From assembly GCA_900618795.1 (NCBI GenBank), contig UYJD01000008.1, positions 879,662 through 943,661 of the forward strand: a DNA stretch of 64,000 nt. The letters are read 5' to 3'. How positions within the stretch are numbered: position 1 is the first letter of the stretch; the number at the start of each line of letters is the position of its first letter. The notes under the pieces are model-generated. The model did no database searches and was not told the origin of the DNA. It saw only the letters and a program-made list of their open reading frames with translations. This document shows positions 54,075 to 62,333 of this stretch, in pieces. A program made the translations under genes and the position numbers. Source of the stretch: Cyanodermella asteris. Taxonomy: Eukaryota > Ascomycota > Lecanoromycetes > Ostropales > Stictidaceae.

Positions 54075-54980
54075 TCACAGAAGCTGCTTCCTGACCAACC
54101 AGGCTCCTTGTGGTTTGAGCCGAGTGTAGTATTCCTCGACCACTTCCTCAACCACAAAGCCCCGTTTCTTATACCACTCCAATGCCTCTGGACTCGCTTG
54201 CCAAACGTGCGCACAGACACTCCGAGTCCTCCCCATCGACTCCAGATGCTCCGCTCCTGAACCCCTAACCTCTGCAAACACCTCGTCAAGCAAAGCATTC
54301 GCAACACCAAATCGCCTATACGGCGCCAGCACGCCAATGGCTTGAATGTAGAGCTGCGATTCCTTCACAGGAACCCCATCAGGACCAGGGAGTGGGGGCA
54401 CAGGTTCCAAACGGCACTTTATCCCGCCGACGAGTTGGCCAGGTAGACCTGGTCTGTGGTGCCATTTTGCTATTCGAGCAAAGGCGGATTTGGTCTGCTG
54501 GATGTTCGTGAAGAAGGAGGGGGAGTAGTTGACGGGTAGAAGCGTATTGAGGAGTCGTTTGAAAGGGGTCAGGTCGGTCGATGATATCCGTTGGATTTCG
54601 TACCGCGTGTCTGGTGGTGGCTCTTTGACGAAGGATGAATCCTGTGATGTTTCAATCACGTAGTTGGTTTTGGTGTCTCGAGTTGCTTGTGATTTGGTCG
54701 GTTCGGTCGACGGAGGCGGCAGTCGCGAGTTCTCGATGACCTGTACCTTCGCCTGAAAGTGGGTCGTTCTGGCCATGTCACTGCGACGGGCAGGTCGTTC
54801 TGTTGTCTTATCCTCTGTACCCGAGGTCTCGGCTGTAGATGATTGATTTGTTGACGATTTGGGTAGCTCAACTTCAGGACCAATTTCAGGGCTGGCTGGC
54901 GTGTCCTTCTGACTGTTTGTGGACACCTCTTTAGAACGGAAAAATGCAGAGATTTTGGTCTGTTTGGCAATAGACGCCAT
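54075..54980 (-). CDS. NAA50: NAA50-like N-acetyltransferase with N-terminal PIP-box
   Basis: Single exon, 301 residues from the ATG at 54,980. The frame is open upstream, but no earlier ATG exists. Residues about 125-295 are a GNAT domain of the NAA50/San type, a protein N-terminal acetyltransferase: LLPVNYSPSFFTNI, LYIQAIGVLAPYRRFGVANALL (acetyl-CoA loop near 220), HVWQASPEALEWYKKRGFVVEE and EYYTRLKPQGAWLVRK. The first 120 residues are a disordered extension beginning MASIAKQTKISAFFRSKE. QTKISAFF (7-14) fits the PCNA-interacting consensus Q-x-x-[ILM]-x-x-[FY]-[FY] exactly, with flanking basic residues. Animal NAA50/San is needed for sister-chromatid cohesion, so replication-fork docking is a reasonable inference, but it is not shown by the sequence. 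There is no zinc finger of the Eco1 type. Confidence 0.85.
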   Translation of the reverse strand: MASIAKQTKISAFFRSKEVSTNSQKDTPASPEIGPEVELPKSSTNQSSTAETSGTEDKTTERPARRSDMARTTHFQAKVQVIENSRLPPPSTEPTKSQATRDTKTNYVIETSQDSSFVKEPPPDTRYEIQRISSTDLTPFKRLLNTLLPVNYSPSFFTNIQQTKSAFARIAKWHHRPGLPGQLVGGIKCRLEPVPPLPGPDGVPVKESQLYIQAIGVLAPYRRFGVANALLDEVFAEVRGSGAEHLESMGRTRSVCAHVWQASPEALEWYKKRGFVVEEVVEEYYTRLKPQGAWLVRKQLL

Positions 54981-55791
54981 TTTACATGTCAACGACACGT
55001 ATATAAGGCGAGTTTACACGAGTTCTCAGATGTGAATGCTAACATGGTCAAAGTGCGCAGCTTTGTATGTTGTCTCCGCGGATAGTGTGCGTGAGGATTT
55101 GGTAGATCGTGTTTGTGCAAGAACGCATGCATCAGAATATTGTCTGATTGACGTTCGACGTGACCTGTTCTAGTGTCTTGACTGTCATGCTTGAGATGAG
55201 CATTGTTTCACCTAGATTGTTGAACTTGTGCTGGTAGGACACGAATGTTGATTATTTTTTGCTCCCAAATATTAGTCACTTTCGACAAAAATAATCCCCG
55301 CAATTCGCGGCGACCCTACCATGACGCCCGTCGTCAATGCATAACTTCCAATGTTATAGTGCTTATAGAACGAGTTCTACTAGTGCGTCATGCGCAGACG
55401 TCTATTATGGTTCGTTCTGGTAGCATATACAGATCTATTTGGAGATTGAGGCCATCAGTCGTCCTCGCAGAGATGTATTCGGCTTGGGTTGCAGCTCAGG
55501 CGTACATTCATCTTAAAATAATTATATCTCGGCCGACAATCATGAAGCTAGAATATGCACAAACATGTCTTGTTCATCGAATGTTACTGCGCTCCTCTGG
55601 TCACCACGCAGTCAACTTTGTGATTGACACGGAACGAGGCGATTAATCGCACTGGACCACAGCCAATTGAAAAGAATCGCGACTGATTGAGGCGCCGCGA
55701 AGACGAAATGCGTCGATGCAATGGCTTTCAAGCCAGTTGCATAATGAATGACCGCGCACAAGCTCCATCAACACATCGCCCTCATCCCTCA
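54981..55791. other. Intergenic
   Basis: About 800 bp, AT-rich. A 133-codon plus-strand ORF (55,245-55,646) has no recognised feature. Nothing else seen. Confidence 0.4.
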
Positions 55792-56619
55792 CTATCCCAA
55801 TGCGGGATTCGGCTCAAGCACAGTGCCTCTGTTCGGTCTCAGTTCCTGAATGAAAGACCTAGGCTGAGGCCCAACGTCTGATGCGACACGACCTGCGAGT
55901 GGTGGCTTATCTTCCTGAAGAAACGATTTGTGGCCGAGACGAAGCCCTGAACTGTGTCCGCCGAGACCCTTGCGTTTGCGCCTTTTGAGAAGAAACCACA
56001 CCAATGCGAGAATCAGACAGGCACCGATGAGCCCTCCGACAACGCCGCCTGCGATTGCGCCGGCAACTTTGCCCGAGGGCTGCGAGGGTGACGAATCGGG
56101 AGTGCTGGTCGCAGGTGCGCTGGACTGTGTCGATATAGGTAGCGACACGGTCGTCGAGGGAGATGCTGAGCTTGCCGTGACTGGCACGGCATTTCCATTC
56201 ACGACTTTGTACCCCTGGTGGTTTTGGCAGCAATTTCGATCGCTTGAAGAGGTGTACAGACACCAGGTCCCGTCGTCGCAAAGACTCAGGCCTGCCACGG
56301 ACTCACTGAGGCTCCGATTGCCGCTGCCAATGGGATTGGTGCCGTTGACATAGAGCTTGATGCAGGCAGGATCCTGCCAGCTCTTGTCCGTACAGAGGCC
56401 CCGATAGTAACTATCATCATATTGACAAGCCACATCACGTACGAAGCTATCGCCTGCTTCACAGCACATGCTGGTTTGGCCAGTCTTGACGGGTCTGAAA
56501 GTCCCTGCGGGATATGCCGAGTCGTCAGTCCCATTGGGAAGGTAACAGGTTTGTGTGGAAAAGCCGACCAGTCCAAGCCAAAGCCACAACAAGCGCGGGG
56601 CTATCCAAGGTAGTAACAT
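55792..56619 (-). CDS. Single-pass surface protein with Cys-rich ectodomain (fungal)
   Basis: Type I membrane protein, 275 residues from the ATG at 56,619, chosen because it gives a signal peptide (MLLPWIAPRLLWLWLGLVGF). The same frame is open to 56,721. The ectodomain (about 24-135) has ten cysteines (TCYLPNGTDDS, MCCEAG, ACQYDD, LCTDKS, ACIKLY, LCDDGTWC, NCCQNH) and N-linked sites (NGT, NRS). A Ser/Thr/Pro-rich stalk (about 145-182) is followed by a Gly/Ala-rich transmembrane helix (about 185-211) ending LLKRRKRK and a 60-residue cytosolic tail. This layout is common in Pezizomycotina and recalls Mid2/Wsc-type wall sensors, but it lacks a WSC domain. Function unknown. Confidence 0.85.
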   Translation of the reverse strand: MLLPWIAPRLLWLWLGLVGFSTQTCYLPNGTDDSAYPAGTFRPVKTGQTSMCCEAGDSFVRDVACQYDDSYYRGLCTDKSWQDPACIKLYVNGTNPIGSGNRSLSESVAGLSLCDDGTWCLYTSSSDRNCCQNHQGYKVVNGNAVPVTASSASPSTTVSLPISTQSSAPATSTPDSSPSQPSGKVAGAIAGGVVGGLIGACLILALVWFLLKRRKRKGLGGHSSGLRLGHKSFLQEDKPPLAGRVASDVGPQPRSFIQELRPNRGTVLEPNPALG

Positions 56620-58065
56620 CGTCACGAGTGATCCATACGCAAATGCACAGGTAAAGGAGCCGGTGGGCAGCAAAGACAGCCCAAGCCCAAAGGGCAGGAG
56701 ATACACCTTGGTTAAAAGCACGGACAGAGTCGAACAGCTGCCTCAATAATGCAGCTACTCCCAGCAAGCCCACAGCACTTTGCCATCTGAGAAGTGCAAC
56801 AAAGCAAAAGACACACGGTAGGGTGAGAACGCGTCTCTATTGGGGGAATAGAGCGGCTGCGCATGCAGGTCGGTGGTATTATGCGGCTCGGACAACTTGA
56901 GCCTGATTCACGTCAGGTCTGGCCGAATTCTCCTTGGTCTATTGACTTCGACAAGGCGGATATGCTGCCAGCTCGGTTGTCAAGGTCGGCAACGGGTGGC
57001 CGACTGAAAGCACGGTTTCCAGATACTGTGGTCCAAGCCAGGCTGGAACGGAAAACATCATCTAATGGAATAACATGACTTCCAGGGTGGAATGAATCAA
57101 TTATGTATGAACGGAGCTGTTCTCATACAGCCTTATGGCATCACCCTTGCGAAGGCATTCTCTTGCTGATCATGGATCGGGCTGCTTCGAGCTTGTCTTG
57201 CAGGAGGAGACTGTCACGTGACACATCGCAGGCTGGCTTGTGCACTCTACTTTCCACCGCACGTTTCGATCACTTTGTGACTACTATCATGTCGAAGCAA
57301 AGCACACGCGCTACACTCATATCTTGTATGCCCTCATCAACGGTCTTCGTCCACTGCTCCGCGGTCAGATCGACGTCCAATTGTTTGGAGAAGGAGCTGA
57401 GGCTGGGTTCATCGGCATGCTAAGCCTGTCCCGGCCGATTCGACGGAAAGCGTGTCTGGACCAGAATGCACGAGGCTGAAGATCGACATTTTCTTCTCTC
57501 TGCTAGCCTCTGTTAGCCTTGCAGGCCGTCCTTGACCGTCGCTCACGGTAAGCATGCTAAGCGGGCAAGCCGTGCCATGGAATCAAACCAGATTCATGAT
57601 TCGCTCTTTGACGGCGCTTGTTCATTGCCTCCACCGTGGCTGGCTTGTTTCAGGCTATTGGACACACACACACACATGTGAGGTAGGTTGAAAACTCAGA
57701 AGGATAGTCACTTTGGGGTGGGTAGCACAGCCTTCTAGCAAGCACTAGCGCTGCAGCACAGCCCGTGTCTCATCGTTAGGCCGAGCAATAATGAGCAAGT
57801 GGGCATGATCGGACCTACGGGGGCTGCGTTGCAGTTCTCAATTACCAGGGCATCATGCTGCCTCCTTTGATCCATGTGAGACCCCGCTATAAGCTGACAG
57901 CCACTTTGGCTTTCCTCGATGCCGGGCTTGCACGCCCAACGTCTTACCAAAATTGGGTCCTGCGTCGGTCGAGCAGGTCAAGGTACAAAGCAATCGTTGG
58001 CCTGCTCATGAGGAGACACAACCGAAGCGTGAGACGCCAGCCTTGTCCGAGGAGGACACGCGGAG
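56620..58065. other. Intergenic, 1.4 kb
   Basis: No gene recognised. It contains a short (AC)n run at about 57,661-57,677. The ORFs are small and overlapping. Confidence 0.4.
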
Positions 58066-60036
58066 ATGTATGCCTCTCCTGGACACACGGAGCTGGTGAA
58101 AGTGGCCGATGCCCTTTGCAGCCTCGTCCACAGCGATGTCGAAGTCTCGTCTCATATTAGCAGCCCGATACAGACACTCTTGAGGCTGACCTCCAATCTC
58201 ATTCAAGACGTCAGTCACGCTTCGAAACTGAGATCCGAAGTCGCCTCGTATCTGAGTAGTGACAACAAGAACTGGATCGATCGCAAGCTGAAAGCCACCG
58301 ATCAGGTTCTCAAATCAGTCTCCTTTCTACTGATCCCGATATACGAAGATCATCAAAAGAGCGGCAGTGTTCACTTCAGAACTCGGCTGCGGTTCAAGTT
58401 TGATAGGGATAAAATCGACGAGAGCTGCAAAGTTCTGACCAGTGCTCAAATCGCCCTGAATAGCGCGATGCCCTTTCTCAACGATGCGGAAGCGCGCAAA
58501 CGCTTTTATGAGCCTGGATCCAGTCTTGATCCGAAGGAGAACTCTCAGCCAGCTGAGCAAACAGATCGGGTAGTGTCTCACGTTCGCTACCGCCGACCGA
58601 AAGCTCGAAAGTCGTCTAGAAGCAACCAAAGCCAAGATCCGGAGACAAGCTCCATTAGTACCGGCGCAGTGATGGGCGAGAGTCCTCCTTCACTCCATCT
58701 GCGACAATCTTCCTTCGACCCACTATTCGAGCCTGAGCTGCTCCGGCCAGGAACTGCAGTTTCCGAGCTGAGCAACATATCATCTTTACTGGACGATACA
58801 GAAGACGCGGTCTCAATCCAATCCTCGAGCCACGAAGCGCAAGATGGATCGGCCACAAATACCTCGGAGAATGACCGGTCGGAATCAAAATCTCTGGACG
58901 ACGGCTCCACGAATGCTCGACCTATAATGCAGGGGGAACAGGGCAAGCCAGGATCAGTAACTTTGCAACGTGACCAATCGAAGGGATCAAGACAGGAATC
59001 GCAGCCATACTCAAAGTCAAGCATGCCAAGTCTGTCCATCACAAACCGAGCGCAGGCAGACCACGATTCGGAAACGCTTTCGACGCCCCCTCTTCCTCCT
59101 AGGCCTTTGACAGATAGCCCCATCGCAAAATCGGAAGACAAGGCTGACCCGCAATCTGCAAATATGGTCCTTGGTATGAAGAGCGGCAACTTCGACGAAA
59201 TACAATCCCATGCGACCACTCCTGCACAGGTCATCCATCGCCGATTCAGCTTCGAGACGAGCGACGACGGGCGCAAGACACCAGAAGCATGCCCGATGCC
59301 TCCAATTGATACGAACCATAACACACCGCAAGCAGACCCGGCGCATTCTCCCTCTCAACGTCAAACTATGGAACTGTCAATCGATCATTTCCTGCTAGCC
59401 CAAACGTACACCCAGCTGACGAAACAGGGCGACGCAGCTCCAGAGGCACCACATGTGGCTACAGAGTCACCGCTCGATCCATATGATCAGTCATCCGATG
59501 AAGACACAAAGCACATTCCCATGTCACTACGGGCGGGGTCAAGGATCAAGCCGAAGCGGGAACCAACAAAAGAATCGCCAAAAACCGCACCACAATCAGA
59601 TAATACGGCATCCGATACTACCTCAGCGAAGATCACGCAAGAGATAGAGACGGAGACGGAACAAAGCTCCTCAACTTTGTCAAAACCTGATACAGCAAGT
59701 ACGATACCGGTCAAGCGGCCGGTTGCCAGGCCAGCGAAACCTGATCCGTCCAAGACCATTTTTGAGCTCGACGGCATTACAAGATTCCAGCTGGATCAGT
59801 CGGAGAAGATCGCGCTTTCAGTTCCCTATCCAACGAGAGCACTGCCCATTTCCACTTCGGAGGCAAGAATGGACGCGGATACCAGCAAGATTGCGATAAA
59901 CGATAAGAACGAACTTTCGGGGGTTCCGTCAGATGAGACACGAGAAGCGAGCATTGACGACGCGCGCAATTCAAAAGCAAGGATACCACTCAAGCGGCCG
60001 AAACAGAGACACTCGGCAATAAGCAACTACATATGA
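58066..60036 (+). CDS. Uncharacterised protein with helical N-terminus and long disordered tail
   Basis: Single exon, 656 residues. Residues 1-150 are helical and ordered-looking (ELVKVADALCSLVHSDVEV, NWIDRKLKATDQVLKSVSFL, RFKFDRDKIDESCKVL). They resemble the N-terminal helical domain found in many fungal ankyrin, STAND and signalling proteins, with its W-I-x-x-K--- pattern; this is a resemblance only. The remaining 500 residues are Ser/Thr/Pro/Asp-rich with proline motifs (TPPLPPRPLTDSP, which could bind SH3 domains). Basic patches (YRRPKARKSSRS, LKRPKQRHSAIS) lie early and at the very C-terminus. No membrane segment or enzymatic motif. A signalling adaptor is possible but not supported directly. 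Confidence 0.8.
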   Translation: MYASPGHTELVKVADALCSLVHSDVEVSSHISSPIQTLLRLTSNLIQDVSHASKLRSEVASYLSSDNKNWIDRKLKATDQVLKSVSFLLIPIYEDHQKSGSVHFRTRLRFKFDRDKIDESCKVLTSAQIALNSAMPFLNDAEARKRFYEPGSSLDPKENSQPAEQTDRVVSHVRYRRPKARKSSRSNQSQDPETSSISTGAVMGESPPSLHLRQSSFDPLFEPELLRPGTAVSELSNISSLLDDTEDAVSIQSSSHEAQDGSATNTSENDRSESKSLDDGSTNARPIMQGEQGKPGSVTLQRDQSKGSRQESQPYSKSSMPSLSITNRAQADHDSETLSTPPLPPRPLTDSPIAKSEDKADPQSANMVLGMKSGNFDEIQSHATTPAQVIHRRFSFETSDDGRKTPEACPMPPIDTNHNTPQADPAHSPSQRQTMELSIDHFLLAQTYTQLTKQGDAAPEAPHVATESPLDPYDQSSDEDTKHIPMSLRAGSRIKPKREPTKESPKTAPQSDNTASDTTSAKITQEIETETEQSSSTLSKPDTASTIPVKRPVARPAKPDPSKTIFELDGITRFQLDQSEKIALSVPYPTRALPISTSEARMDADTSKIAINDKNELSGVPSDETREASIDDARNSKARIPLKRPKQRHSAISNYI

Positions 60037-60175
60037 AAGTGCTCCAAACAGTTGATCTTTTTGCACATGAACACTGGCGTCGCATTTCCGGGAGTAGAAT
60101 ACTCGCTTAACAATTGCTTGTTCGACCACAAGGGCGACGTATTGTTCAATCTGGCCGGGGTGGTCCGGCACGCAC

Positions 60176-61633
60176 TCAAATCCTCTCCAAATGCCTTTGC
60201 ACAATAGAGCGCGGCTTCGCAAGCGGCTGCCCATTTGCGTCCGAAGTCTTGATGAGCGCTGGCCGAGTCTCGATTTCACCCATCGGCACATTATCGGTCC
60301 AAACAAAATCAAAGCTGCTGCGTTGTCCAAATAACCAAATGCCAGTCTCAGCCGCATAACTGAATGTACCGGTGAGCGCATCAATCTCTTGCTTGTCTGT
60401 GTACTTGCTCTTACGCCATGGTCTGAAAGCAGTCTGAAAGTCGTTGATGAGCTCGGTGATCGTTTCGGTCCGGGACTCGAGGTATGCCTTGTTCTTTTCG
60501 ACACTGGGGCTGAGATGAACTGAGAGCTGTCGCCACCAGAACAAGGCAGAGCCTGAGAAGTTGTCAGCATGATTCAAGTTATTGTTAAGACAAGACGTAC
60601 TTCGATGCCCGAGCGTTGAGTTTCTTTCTGTGCTTTTGAGCGAGCGTGGCAAGGCCGAGTATTCAGCCGGCAGGAGGCTGCGCGACTGTGCCGTTTGTGG
60701 ACTGATGCTAAAGATGAGTGCTTCCGTCAGGGCTCGAGTGATCACCTTTTTAGGCATGGATGTCGTCGCAAGCAGATTTGGAACAGTGTCTGGCAGGAGG
60801 TGAGAGTCGAATTTGGCGAGCTTTGCCTGCTGTTCAGGTGATACGATGACTGGCATGTTGTCGTAGAAGTTGTCGACATGTATGGCCGCAGCCTCGAGTG
60901 TTCCTGAGATCCTCTGCTTGACCTCCTTGTCATCTGCAGAGACTGGTAGGATTCCGCCCAGAAAGTCGGTATCTGGTCCGCTAAACGGCGTTTTCTTCGA
61001 CGACTTCTCCGTCGAGCCAAGCGTACCAGCGGCGCCTGGCGGACTGTCGTTTTTGTACGGCTCACTCCCGTGACTGTTGGCATCCATGGTCCCGTTGGCC
61101 AGATTGCGGTAATGCTTCAGTCGACGTCTCATCAGCATCCATACAATGAAGCCAGCCAGCGAGGCTGCGACAACAAAACAAGCTACGGCAATGCCCGCCA
61201 CAGCTCCTCCAGAGAGTCCGGAGGCAGTCGTTTCTGTTGTCGTCGGTGCAGTAGAAGTTGTTTGTTGGGCGCCAGCAGACCTCGAGGAAGCTGGCACTGT
61301 ATTAGACACAGGTCCGGTCGTGGACGTAAAAGGGCTGAGTGAGGATGATGCTCCAATCGTAGACGCCCTGGCCTCGCTTGATTGTTGTGCAGACGAGGGT
61401 GGCAGTCCTGTGTACGCGCTACCACTGCTGAAATAGCCAACGATGCTCCTTGGATCTGGAGCACCTTGACCCTGATTTACGTAGAGGGTTTGGACTGGAG
61501 CTGCTTCAGCCGTGGGTGTGCCATCGATAATTCCGTATATTGTTCGTGCTATTGGCGGATACGCTCCTAGCCAGGAATACTCATCGATTCCAATTGCTTG
61601 GGAAAGCGTAGAAGTAGGTATGATCGTGCCCAT
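60176..61633 (-). CDS. Single-pass membrane protein of unknown function; possible 5' exon missing
   Basis: The frame from 61,633 reads MGTIIPTSTLSQAIGIDEYSWLGAYPPIARTIYG. It has a Ser/Thr-rich stalk (about 75-140), one transmembrane helix (about 143-167, AVAGIAVACFVVAASLAGF) and a basic stop-transfer RRRLKHYR. The cytosolic part is about 300 residues, with a conserved-looking C-terminal block (SALFWWRQLSVHLSPS, TAFRPWRKSKYTDKQEI, AAETGIWLFGQRSSFDFVW). A consensus intron (GTACGT ... GCTGAC ... CAG, 60,595-60,548, 48 nt) interrupts this part. It is a multiple of three without stops, so the frame reads through; removal gives about 469 residues. No signal peptide is present. The frame stays open upstream for about 20 codons (LGAGAGLCATDIVI), so a leader exon may lie between 61.7 and 62.0 kb. 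Function unknown. Confidence 0.78.
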   Translation of the reverse strand: MGTIIPTSTLSQAIGIDEYSWLGAYPPIARTIYGIIDGTPTAEAAPVQTLYVNQGQGAPDPRSIVGYFSSGSAYTGLPPSSAQQSSEARASTIGASSSLSPFTSTTGPVSNTVPASSRSAGAQQTTSTAPTTTETTASGLSGGAVAGIAVACFVVAASLAGFIVWMLMRRRLKHYRNLANGTMDANSHGSEPYKNDSPPGAAGTLGSTEKSSKKTPFSGPDTDFLGGILPVSADDKEVKQRISGTLEAAAIHVDNFYDNMPVIVSPEQQAKLAKFDSHLLPDTVPNLLATTSMPKKVITRALTEALIFSISPQTAQSRSLLPAEYSALPRSLKSTERNSTLGHRSTSCLNNNLNHADNFSGSALFWWRQLSVHLSPSVEKNKAYLESRTETITELINDFQTAFRPWRKSKYTDKQEIDALTGTFSYAAETGIWLFGQRSSFDFVWTDNVPMGEIETRPALIKTSDANGQPLAKPRSIVQRHLERI

Positions 61634-62333
61634 GATGACTATGTCTGTTGCACAGAGGCCTGCACCTGCTCCAAGACCTTCAGTGAATATACATCATGGA
61701 AAGCGAAAACACCGGTATATACCACAGAAATACGCTAAGAGGCCTCATGGCCTCGTTCCGGGGCGTGCTGCAGAACGAGAATTTCTCAGCCTTGTGCACA
61801 GCGGCTGCAAGACCACAGGGCTAGTGTGTAGCTTTACAACACGATTGTGACTCACCATGCAGGCGCCTCTAATTGCATGAGGCAGTGCAACGTCGGCACA
61901 CCAAATGAGGCAGTGAGCAGCCCTCGATAGACGCCCATTGGCATCCGCTTGTAACTCAGCCTGCCGCCAGCGCTCTCTCGCATGAACCCATGAGACCGTG
62001 CATGGAAAGCACCCCAGCTACTTCCTGCAGCTAGCCTTGAATCAGATGACCGCCCTGACTAGTGCTGCGGCAAAGTCGAACGAAAAAGGAGCCAATTTTG
62101 GAAAGAGATGTGATGTCTGATTGGGTTTCGGAAGAGACCTTGACGGCTGAAATGTGGTCGAGAAGTGTATCAGGCTGAAAATTGTTGACCAATGCGAGAG
62201 AGGTTTAGAAGTGCGACAATGTCGCTGCTGCAAATAGGCCGCATTCCCCTCGACCATATGAAGACGATTGTATATGCAGGGTTTTCCTGTTTCCTAATTC
62301 TAGCGAAAGTCTGAAGAACAAACGTCGAGCATC
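61634..62333. other. Intergenic, divergent promoter region
   Basis: 700 bp between the membrane-protein gene and the Hsp70-like gene. A GTGAGT donor on the minus strand near 61,850 could belong to a leader exon of the former, but the phase does not fit simply. Nothing else recognised. Confidence 0.35.

Noticed and set aside
57661-57677. (AC)n run
   Set aside because: Too short to be more than ordinary simple sequence.
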